Below are positions 46,581 through 54,657 of a stretch of 64,000 nt of DNA, piece after piece. Made by a program: the position numbers and the translations under genes. Numbering within the stretch: the stretch's first letter is position 1; each line of letters begins with the position of its first letter. The DNA is taken from assembly GCA_030919125.1 (NCBI GenBank), contig CP121470.1:1054001-1118000 (forward strand). The letters run 5' to 3'. Below the pieces are notes generated by a model that was not told where the DNA came from, searched no databases, and saw only the letters and a program-made list of their open reading frames with translations. Origin of the DNA: Methanoregula sp. SKADARSKE-2. Lineage in GTDB: Archaea > Halobacteriota > Methanomicrobia > Methanomicrobiales > Methanospirillaceae.

Positions 46581-48404
46581 ATGAACTCAGTAATCCTCAT
46601 TATTGTTGCACTCTGTGTCTTTGCTCTCGGATACCGGTTCTATGGTCTTTGGATAGCGAACAAGGTGCTGAAACTTAATTCCAAGAGAAAAACACCCGCG
46701 GAAACCATGCGGGATGATCATGATTACCAGCCAACGAACAAATACGTTCTTTTCGGCCACCACTTCTCTGCAATTGCCGCAGCCGGGCCCCTCCTTGGCC
46801 CGGTACTGGCAGCCCAGTTTGGATTTTTCCCTGGATTCCTTTGGATCCTGGTCGGAGCCGTTCTTGCCGGAGGGGTGCATGATATGGTTGTGCTTTTTGC
46901 ATCTGTCCGCCACAAGGGCCAGAGCCTTTCCGTGATCGCGCATGATTTATTGGGAGAACGAGCCGGCATAATCGCCTCAATTGCAATTCTCTTTATTTTA
47001 AGTCTGACTCTTGCCGGACTTTCCGTTGCGGTTGTCAATGCGATGGCAAAAAGCCCGTGGAGTACGTACACGGTGCTTGCGACAATTCCGATTGCCCTCC
47101 TTATGGGAATTTACATGAACACCATCAGGCCCGGCGACTATAAGGGTGCCACGGTGATCGGCCTGTTTTTACTTGCCGTGGTAATTTTGACCGGGCCATT
47201 TGTTACCCAGACGCCCATTATCGCCAATCTCCTTACACTGGATGATACGACATTGAAGATCCTGATCCCGGTATATGCCCTTGCTGCGGCCACACTCCCG
47301 TGCTGGCTCCTGCTTAACCCCCGGGGATATCTCTCAACTTTCCTGAAAATTGGCCTGATAGCGGTTCTTGCGCTGGGAATATTTATCATCCAGCCGGAGA
47401 TCCAGATGCCGGCCATTACTGAATTTGTCAACGGGAATGGCCCGATTATCCCAGGACCGGTAATTCCGTTTCTGTTTATAACGATAGCCTGTGGGGCTCT
47501 TTCCGGATTTCATGCAACGATCGGGACCGGGACAACTCCGAAACTTTTAGCCGATGAAAAAGATATCTTGTTTGTGGGGTACGGCGCAATGCTCTTTGAA
47601 GGGTTCGTTGCGATCATGGCACTCATTGCGGCCTGCGTCCTTGTGCCTGCCGATTTCTTCGCAATCAACGTCACACCGGCCATATACCAAACGATGGGGT
47701 TGGTCCCGGTCCATCTTCCGGAACTGGAAACTCTCGTTGCGGAAAACCTTGTGGGGCGAACCGGGGGGGCAGTCTCTCTTGCCGTGGGAATGGCAACAAT
47801 TTTTTCCGCGGTTCCGTTCTTCAAAGGGCTGATGCATTACTGGTACCATTTTGTAATCATGTTCGAGGCTGTCTTCATTCTCACCGCGGTCGACGCCGGA
47901 ACCCGGGTCGGGAGATACCTTGTGCAGGAGTTGTTGGGAAAAGTGGTGCCGAAATTCAATGACTATTCTTGGAAACCGGGCATATATCTCTGCAGCATCT
48001 TATTCACCCTTTCTTGGGGAATTCTTCTTTATTCCGGAGAGATCCGGACACTCTGGCCGGTATTCGGGATGTCAAACCAGATGCTTGCAGCGACCGCGCT
48101 CATACTGGGAACGACCCTGCTCATAAGGATGGGAAGGCTGAAGTACGCATGGGTTACTGCGGTTCCCGGGCTTTTTATGATCCCGATTACGATATATGCC
48201 GGACTCATCAACCTCAACAACTACCTGAACATGAAGACTCTGACCGGGAATCTCCTGGCAACCATTTCAGTTGTCTTGATGACCCTGATCTGCATTATTC
48301 TTGCAGAGGCCTTCCTTAAGTGGTATCGCCTGATTTACGGAAAAGACCAAGACCAGATCATGGATCCGGATATCCTCCCGGGTTTTTCTGCAGAAGAGAT
48401 TTAG
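46581..48404 (+). CDS. cstA: CstA-family carbon starvation transporter
   Basis: 607 residues with about 14-16 membrane segments. Family landmarks: YQPTNKYVLFGHHFSAIAAA, GPLLGPVLAAQFGFFPGFLW, GGVHDMVVLFASVRHKGQS, and GTGTTPKLLADEKDI. Bacterial CstA members transport peptides or pyruvate; in a methanogen, uptake of a small organic carbon or amino-acid compound is plausible. Shorter than the roughly 700-residue enterobacterial form, as for the short CstA group. Confidence 0.93.
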   Translation: MNSVILIIVALCVFALGYRFYGLWIANKVLKLNSKRKTPAETMRDDHDYQPTNKYVLFGHHFSAIAAAGPLLGPVLAAQFGFFPGFLWILVGAVLAGGVHDMVVLFASVRHKGQSLSVIAHDLLGERAGIIASIAILFILSLTLAGLSVAVVNAMAKSPWSTYTVLATIPIALLMGIYMNTIRPGDYKGATVIGLFLLAVVILTGPFVTQTPIIANLLTLDDTTLKILIPVYALAAATLPCWLLLNPRGYLSTFLKIGLIAVLALGIFIIQPEIQMPAITEFVNGNGPIIPGPVIPFLFITIACGALSGFHATIGTGTTPKLLADEKDILFVGYGAMLFEGFVAIMALIAACVLVPADFFAINVTPAIYQTMGLVPVHLPELETLVAENLVGRTGGAVSLAVGMATIFSAVPFFKGLMHYWYHFVIMFEAVFILTAVDAGTRVGRYLVQELLGKVVPKFNDYSWKPGIYLCSILFTLSWGILLYSGEIRTLWPVFGMSNQMLAATALILGTTLLIRMGRLKYAWVTAVPGLFMIPITIYAGLINLNNYLNMKTLTGNLLATISVVLMTLICIILAEAFLKWYRLIYGKDQDQIMDPDILPGFSAEEI

Positions 48405-48487
48405 CGTGCCCACCGCGGGAGAATAGATACTTTTTTTTGGTGATTCCTTCATAAAGACCACCACGATAAACTCAGGTGGTTGGAAGG

Positions 48488-48668
48488 ATGAACCTTATAG
48501 ATCTCCAACAATACGCTATATCAGAAGAAAAATCGGAAGAAGACCTTCAGACGCAAGGCTTGTCCATATTGTGGGAATACCAGGATCGGCGGGTCAGGCG
48601 CGGTAAGTACAAGGGTTACGGTTGCCGGAAAGCGGGGGGTCCCAGACAAGAAAGTATCCTTGAAGGAT
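48488..48668 (+). pseudogene. IS1595-like transposase N-terminal remnant
   Basis: MNLIDLQQYAISEEKSEE, then (shifted) ACPYCGNTRIG of the zinc ribbon and RVRRGKYKGYGCRK, ending in ESILEG. This is the N-terminal zinc-binding region of IS1595-type transposases; the catalytic domain is absent. Confidence 0.65.
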
Positions 48669-48689
48669 AAAAGCGTTCCCTTGGTCCGT

Positions 48690-48930
48690 GTATCAATCGC
48701 AATCCCAATGCTGATGGGTCACGGCAGTGCCCCAGGTGAGTCCGGTGACCGAGATCTACCGGTACGCGGTTGTGCTCAACCAGTCGCAGAAATATTTCGA
48801 GCTGAAAGTGTACGAGGGGTGGCCTTACGGGTTGGAGGTCCAGAATAGGGTCGCAAACGACAGCGATATCGGAAAGGATGCATTCAACGAGATGACGACC
48901 TTCTTCAACCGGACCCTGAAAGGAACGGAG
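48690..48930 (+). pseudogene. C-terminal remnant of a dienelactone-hydrolase-like protein
   Basis: After a shifted IPMLMGHGSA segment the frame reads PVTEIYRYAVVLNQSQKYF and DAFNEMTTFFNRTLKG, the catalytic Asp/His end of an alpha/beta hydrolase. N-terminal parts are missing; it directly follows the IS1595 remnant. A related broken gene lies at 53.6-54.2 kb on the other strand. Confidence 0.6.
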
Positions 48931-49243
48931 AATAAACCAGATTTTTTCCGGCAGCCGGAGCGATCTCTTCGTTCCCGAAAACGCATCCGGCACCCAATTC
49001 CGGAGAGATTTCTGAATTTCCGGATATCACACCGGATTTCCGGGCACCTGCTTTGGGGTTTCCGGGAAAGGTGTTATACTTGTACGGAGATTCGCCTATC
49101 CAGTACAAACCAGTCCGGCCGGAGTCCGACAGATTCCAGAGATCCGCAAAGAAAGTTTAGCACTGGTCGTTTCAGGGAAACCGATCCGTTCCGCACGGAT
49201 TTTTAAAAACGCGAGAAAAATTAAAGAAAAATTGGTTCAGTAA
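48931..49243. other. Intergenic stretch
   Basis: No gene recognised. Confidence 0.4.
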
Positions 49244-49423
49244 TTAGAACCGGGGCTTTCTGTGCTTGGGCAGACAGTCACGGCAGTATACTGGCCTTCC
49301 CTCAGTGGGCTTGAACGGAACTTCACATTCCTTTCCACAGTCAGAGCAGGTCACTTTTGTCATTTCGCGGGGGCCGAAATCTCTCGGGCCTCTGTTGCCA
49401 CCAAAATTATTTGATCCATACAT
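49244..49423 (-). CDS. Small zinc-ribbon protein (CxxC...CxxC)
   Basis: 59 residues: an N-terminal Gly/Asn/Arg-rich segment (MYGSNNFGGNRGPRDFG), then TCSDCGKECEVPFKP and GRPVYCRDCLPKH, two CxxC knuckles 19-20 residues apart. Proteins of this shape occur in several methanogens and are thought to bind nucleic acid; the Gly/Arg-rich end fits RNA binding. Overlooked easily because of its size. Confidence 0.8.
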   Translation of the reverse strand: MYGSNNFGGNRGPRDFGPREMTKVTCSDCGKECEVPFKPTEGRPVYCRDCLPKHRKPRF

Positions 49424-49967
49424 GGTTTTTACTCAAACAGTTATTAACAACTGTGTTACAATACATGACGCGCTAGCTTATAAAACAACCCCTCAGCGCA
49501 ACCCAGCGATCGGCTCGACAGATTTTCGACATTAATCGATGGGGAGAGGTTTCGGAAGGTTGGGGGAGATCTTTACCGAAGCTAGACCGAAGGGAGGTCT
49601 ACCAAATATTGCGCCCCCTTCCGGTGCGATCGTAAAAAAGATGGGTTATTCGTTATCCTCTGTAGATTGGCCTCATCTCAATTCTTACCCTGATACGTGT
49701 TAACAGGCACTATGCAGAAAAATTTTATCATTATGCTTTTCTATTAAGATTGCTGATTACTTATGGCAGGGACCGTAGGTCTTATCCAAGACGAAGCCAT
49801 GCTCGGTCCGGGCAATCTGCCGTATGTATACATGATTGTTCATGGATCGTATCGCTCTTGACAGAATTTGTTCGTAAGAGTGTGACGCAACCATCATGGT
49901 TTATCATTGGCAACAGCCCGGCTAATGTCAATAAATTCGAATTAGATTTTCTGCTGGACGGATACTT
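49424..49967. other. Gene-free stretch
   Basis: About 540 bp without a recognisable gene. A 32-codon frame at 49759 (MAGTVGLIQDEAMLGPGNLP) has no ribosome site or family resemblance. AT-rich DNA near 49720-49745 and 49925-49950 may carry the promoter of the next gene. Confidence 0.45.
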
Positions 49968-52745
49968 ATGATGAAAGTAAAACCACTCTATCTCCCGGCT
50001 CCTTACCAGGAAGCTGCACACTATGGTCGATTAATACTCCGTGATGGTACAACCGCCAACCTGCGCGTATCTCTCCCTCAGGATCGCGATGCGATGGTTG
50101 ATTTTATCAAGGGATTGTCACTTGAATCGCGATTGATGCGTTTCTTTTCTCATTCCAAACCCGGCATGGAGGTCATCGATCCGCTCTGCGATTCATCGAA
50201 TCCCGATGAAGCGATGACGCTTATCGTTTCCAGGACAATCGAAGGAGAAGATACGATCATTGGCACCGCTTCGTACTTTGCAGTCGATAAAAAAACTGCG
50301 GAGTTCGCAGTCGTGGTCGATGACAAGTTCCAGAAGCGGGGGATAGGATCGCTGCTCCTCGAGCGACTCTCGCTGCTTGCGATATCCAGGGGCTTTGTCA
50401 ACTTCACTGCGGTGACGCATGTAAAGAACAAGCCGATGCTCGAGGTATTCCATAACTCCGGTTTTGAGATGACAAAGGAATGGGAGGCCGGCTATATCAC
50501 ACTCAAGATGACGGTGCTTCCCGGGCAGGAGAGCGTCCAGCGGTCAGAACTTCGCGATCTGATGTTCACCACCGCATCGCTCCGCCCGTTCTTCAAGCCG
50601 GAATCGGTTGCTGTCGTGGGTGCGTCCCGGAACCCAGCGAGTATCGGGTACCGGATCATGGAGGCGCTTGTCAGCAATCGGTTCCAGGGCCCAATTTACC
50701 CGGTCAACCCGAAAGCCAAAGTTGTCTCTTCGATAAAATGCTGCCCTACAGTGGATGCTATCCCGGAACCCGTGGATTTGGCAGTCATTGCTGTGCCAAA
50801 GGAGCTGGTACTGACCGTTGTGGATGATTGTGCCCGCAGGGGAGTGAGGGCGCTCGTGGTAATATCTGCAGGCTTTTCTGAAGTAGGAGCTGAAGGCAAA
50901 CGCCTCCAGGACTCTCTGGTACAGAAGGCACGGGGCTATGGGATGCGCCTCATCGGCCCGAACTGTCTTGGGATCCTCAACACAGATCCACTGGTACGGC
51001 TCAACGCATCGTTCTCACCAGTATTCCCCCCGGAGGGAAAGATCGCCATGGCCTCCCAGAGCGGGGCCCTTGGCCTTGCGATTCTGGCGCTTGCAAAACG
51101 ACGGGACCTTGGCCTCTCCATGTTTGTCTCGATTGGCAACAAAGCTGATATCTCGGGCAATGATCTCCTCCAGTACTGGGAAGAGGATCCCGGGACTGAC
51201 GTTGTACTGCTGTATCTCGAAGCATTCAAGAATCCCCGGAGGTTTGCACGGATCGCCCGCAGGTTCAGCAGGAAGAAGCCAATTATCTGCATCAAGGGTG
51301 GCCGAAGCGATGCCGGTATGCGGGCAGCAGGTTCTCACACTGCAGCACTTGCCGGAAGCGACGTGCCGGTGGAGGCGCTCTTCAGCCAGACAGGGGTCAT
51401 CCGATCTGAGAGCCTGGAGGAGATGTTCGATATTGCTGCAGCGATGGCCTGCCAGCCGCGGCTCCGGAATAACCGGATTGGGATTGTCACCAATGCAGGG
51501 GGCCCGGGGATCCTCTGTGCAGATGCCTGCGAGACGAATGGCTTAGTCGTTGAGAGCCTGCCAGAAGATATTCAGAAGAACCTCGCCGCTTTTCTGCCAT
51601 CAGCTGCCGGCGTAAGCAATCCCGTAGATATGATTGCATCGGCACCCCCTGAGCATTACCGGAAGACCATCGAAATGATGCTCTCATCAGACAGCATTGA
51701 TGGTCTCATCGTCATCTATATCCCTGTTGGTCTCGCAGAGGACGAAGACATCCTCAAGGCAATATCTGATGGCGTGAGCGATGTCAGGTCAAAGGGTATC
51801 AAGGATAAGCCGGTTATCGCAGTCCCGATGATCTGGGACCGCGAGATCCTCCCCCTGAAGACAAAAGGGGAGACTATCCCCACGTGTACGTTCCCGGAAT
51901 CGGCAGCAAAAGTCTTCAGCAGGATGTACGAATACTCCTGCTGGCGCAATGTTGTCCCTGGCAATATCCTTGACTTTGAGGATGTCAGCTCACAGAGAGC
52001 ACGGGAGATATGTCAGCGTGCCATCAAGCAGCGCGGAAAAGGCTGGCTATCAGCAAGCGAAGTGATGGCCGTTCTCAAGTGCTTCGGCCTCCCCGTTCCT
52101 GAAGGGGGGGTGGCGACAACACCCGATGAAGCTGCAAGCATCGCAAATTCCATTGGTTATCCTGTTGTCATCAAACTTGACTCAACCGAGGTCGTCCATA
52201 AAACCGATGTCGGCGGGGTATTCCTCAACATCGACCGTGAAGAGGGCGTGCGCAAGGCATTTGCCACGATGCAGGACAATTTTGTCAGGATTGGGAAACC
52301 CGATGCAATGGCCGGTGTCCTCGTCCAGCCAATGGTGAAGGGAGGCATCGAGGTCATGATCGGGGTTACCGAGGATCCAATCTTCGGTCCGCTCATCGCA
52401 TTCGGGCTTGGAGGAATACATGTCGATATCATGAAGGATGTCGTCTTCAGGGTAACACCGCTGACCGATCATGACGCATCGACAATGATCCGTGAAATAC
52501 GGGGGTTCAAACTCCTTGAAGGATTTAGGAGTTATCCGCCCGCAGATATCAAATCGCTTGAGGAGATCCTGCTTCGGATTTCCCTCATGATCGAAGAGAT
52601 ACCCGAGATAAAAGAGCTTGATCTCAATCCCATAAGCGCAATGGCACCCGGACAGGGATGTGTCATTCTCGATGCAAGGATTCGGGTTGAACCATTCTCG
52701 GAAGAACAGCCGATACGGTACAAGGCAGTCCCGACAGGGGAGTAA
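49968..52745 (+). CDS. GNAT acetyltransferase fused to ADP-forming acyl-CoA synthetase
   Basis: 925 residues. Residues about 20-190 are a GNAT domain (acetyl-CoA loop VVDDKFQKRGIGSLLLERLS). Then a CoA-binding Rossmann domain (VAVVGASRNPASIGYRIMEA), a ligase domain with the phospho-His in AAGSHTAALAGSDV, and a C-terminal ATP-grasp domain (GYPVVIKLDSTEVVHKTDVG, LDLNPISAM). This is the layout of bacterial Pat-like protein acetyltransferases with an N-terminal GNAT, or of a real acyl-CoA synthetase (ADP-forming). All catalytic landmarks survive, so both activities are possible. Two Met codons start the protein; SD is weak. Confidence 0.9.
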   Translation: MMKVKPLYLPAPYQEAAHYGRLILRDGTTANLRVSLPQDRDAMVDFIKGLSLESRLMRFFSHSKPGMEVIDPLCDSSNPDEAMTLIVSRTIEGEDTIIGTASYFAVDKKTAEFAVVVDDKFQKRGIGSLLLERLSLLAISRGFVNFTAVTHVKNKPMLEVFHNSGFEMTKEWEAGYITLKMTVLPGQESVQRSELRDLMFTTASLRPFFKPESVAVVGASRNPASIGYRIMEALVSNRFQGPIYPVNPKAKVVSSIKCCPTVDAIPEPVDLAVIAVPKELVLTVVDDCARRGVRALVVISAGFSEVGAEGKRLQDSLVQKARGYGMRLIGPNCLGILNTDPLVRLNASFSPVFPPEGKIAMASQSGALGLAILALAKRRDLGLSMFVSIGNKADISGNDLLQYWEEDPGTDVVLLYLEAFKNPRRFARIARRFSRKKPIICIKGGRSDAGMRAAGSHTAALAGSDVPVEALFSQTGVIRSESLEEMFDIAAAMACQPRLRNNRIGIVTNAGGPGILCADACETNGLVVESLPEDIQKNLAAFLPSAAGVSNPVDMIASAPPEHYRKTIEMMLSSDSIDGLIVIYIPVGLAEDEDILKAISDGVSDVRSKGIKDKPVIAVPMIWDREILPLKTKGETIPTCTFPESAAKVFSRMYEYSCWRNVVPGNILDFEDVSSQRAREICQRAIKQRGKGWLSASEVMAVLKCFGLPVPEGGVATTPDEAASIANSIGYPVVIKLDSTEVVHKTDVGGVFLNIDREEGVRKAFATMQDNFVRIGKPDAMAGVLVQPMVKGGIEVMIGVTEDPIFGPLIAFGLGGIHVDIMKDVVFRVTPLTDHDASTMIREIRGFKLLEGFRSYPPADIKSLEEILLRISLMIEEIPEIKELDLNPISAMAPGQGCVILDARIRVEPFSEEQPIRYKAVPTGE

Positions 52746-53197
52746 ATTGCTTCATGTTTCCTCTGAGGCAGTCCATTCCGGTATCCCCGGCCATGGGACT
52801 GCCCTGAGGTCCTCACAAACCCCTTTCCAGAAATATGAGAGCTGTGGAAATCGAGAACCTTTGGCAGAAGTAAAACATTGTGAAGCAGCCGATGATGCTA
52901 CTTGGGATTCACCCGGTTCTGTCCTCAGGATTTGACCTGTCGTTGTAATTTTTCTGATGGCTACAGCAAAGATCTGTATGGGTTGGCCGTTTTTACGTAA
53001 TCTGCCACCGGTCGCCGGGTTGGATCTGCTATTCCTCCCTGCAGAATTGCTTTGATAACTGGTTTGTCTCCCTGAGAGGGTATTACCGCCACCTCGAGTA
53101 ACTGATGAGGCACGCCAGATAGAGTAAACAATTTGCTGTAAAATCAAAAAGGCCCTGATCTCTAATCATACAACATAAGGAGACCAGAGCAATAAAA
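52746..53197. other. Gene-free stretch ahead of an IS256 remnant
   Basis: No recognisable gene. The last 60 bp (AGGCCCTGATCTC... and GGAGACCAGAG...) precede the transposase start and may contain the element's left end. Confidence 0.4.
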
Positions 53198-53506
53198 ATG
53201 AATGACTTAATCCAAGATTATCTTGGCGATAAGAATGAGGGCCTGAAACCCCTTGTGACATTTTTTCTCAACCTCGTCATGCAGTATGAATCAGAACAGC
53301 AGGCTGGAGCCAAACGATATGAACGAACGAAGGATCGAGTTGCTCGAAGAAATGGTAGTAAGCCGAGAACTTTGCTAACGAAACTGGGAACGTTAACCCT
53401 AACCAAACCAGAATTTCGGGAGAAATCATTTGAGCCAGCAGTATTTGTAAAATATAGTCGGGTGGAACAAGCACTCATCAATGCAATCCTGAAATCGTAT
53501 ATATAA
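53198..53506 (+). pseudogene. IS256/Mutator-family transposase, N-terminal fragment
   Basis: 102 residues: LVTFFLNLVMQYESEQQAGA, RYERTKDRVARRNGSKPRTL and SRVEQALINAILKSYI, the start of an IS256-type transposase before its first catalytic Asp. It stops abruptly, so the remaining 300 residues are lost. Confidence 0.75.
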
Positions 53507-53580
53507 AATCCGATGCCGAATACATTTCCTGAAGTTTTCCCAGAAGTAGAGATCGTTTCGGCCTGACGGAAAAATTTTGT

Positions 53581-54196
53581 TTAGCCTTTGCTTCCCTTCA
53601 GGGCCCGGTTGAAGAAGGGCACCATCTCGCTTAAATGCATCTTCCGATATCCTGAGGCTGCCCCTCGTACCCCTTCAGATCGAAATATTTCCGCGACTGG
53701 TTGAGCCTAACCGCGTATCGGTAGATATCGGCCACGGGCTCTCCTGGTCGGCACTGCCGTGGGAGCAAAGAGGGCATCGAGATGATTGACCGGCTGTGAC
53801 TCGTTTGCAAATCCGGGATTGCAAGGAAAACCGTACCACGCGACACCCGCCTTAAGATCCTTCCTCTGCGAGAAGGAAGAGCATCGTGTACCCTCCTCCC
53901 CAGAAGCCGGTGAGCCCCGTGCTTTTAAGGGTTTACATCAGGGCCGGCCTTTCAGGAACGCAAGCCAAGATGAGATCCGCGAGCCTGTGACTTCATCGGA
54001 TGGCGATTTGCTGAATGTCTCCCTGGGGTGCAATGACCACGTAGTCACGGGCTGCAAACCGATCTGCCAGCGTTAGGTACCCAGGTTCGAGCCCATTGAA
54101 CGAATGGATAAGCACGATTCCCGGATACGGCCCGGCTTCTTCTGGCGCAGTCACGTAGGCGGGATACTAGCCTTCCACGCCCGGAATATTTACCAT
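53581..54196 (-). pseudogene. Dienelactone-hydrolase-like pseudogene
   Basis: Minus strand from ATG 54196; a TAG interrupts after MVNIPGVEG, then YPAYVTAPEEAGPYPGIVLI, HSFNGLEPGYLTLADRFAA and VVIAPQGD. Further pieces: GFWGGGYTMLFLLAEE (where the nucleophile elbow belongs), HGSADQESP and ADIYRYAVRLNQSRKYFDLK, ending FFNRALKGSKG at 53581. Many stops and shifts; inactive. Confidence 0.7.
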
Positions 54197-54215
54197 GGCC
54201 CCCTCTCTTCCCCCG

Positions 54216-54657
54216 GTGTTACCGGGGCGCAGCCTGCCCGCCGAGAGAATAGAGGTGTTTATCAGCAGCAGTACCGCTCTCCACAAGCCCATCTCTCGCA
54301 TGCAAATCACCCCTCTTAGGGAAATTCTCCCGGATTATTCCGGGAAGGATTCCTCTTGGAACCGATACGGGCAGGCCGCTATTTGGATTTTTCTCCAACC
54401 CGGATTCTTTCCCGGGAAAGATGGGGTTTTCATTAACCGTTTTTCCCGGCAGCCATCTTCTTTTACCCCTGGTATTGCCGCCGGATCTAATTGACAGGAA
54501 TTAAATAGGAAAAATTAAAATCTCACTGTCATCGAACTATGCGATATCCCCCCATAGCATTCTCCGGCAGACTGATTACGGTAACTCTCCCCGATCGCAG
54601 AATCGTGACGTTCCCTGTTGATCTTTCCCCTTCAGCCCAAAACCGTGGGAAGCAGCC
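54216..54657. other. Intergenic stretch
   Basis: No gene recognised. A TTAAATAGGAAAAATTAAAA stretch near 54502-54521 is a candidate promoter for the sensor gene. Confidence 0.4.
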
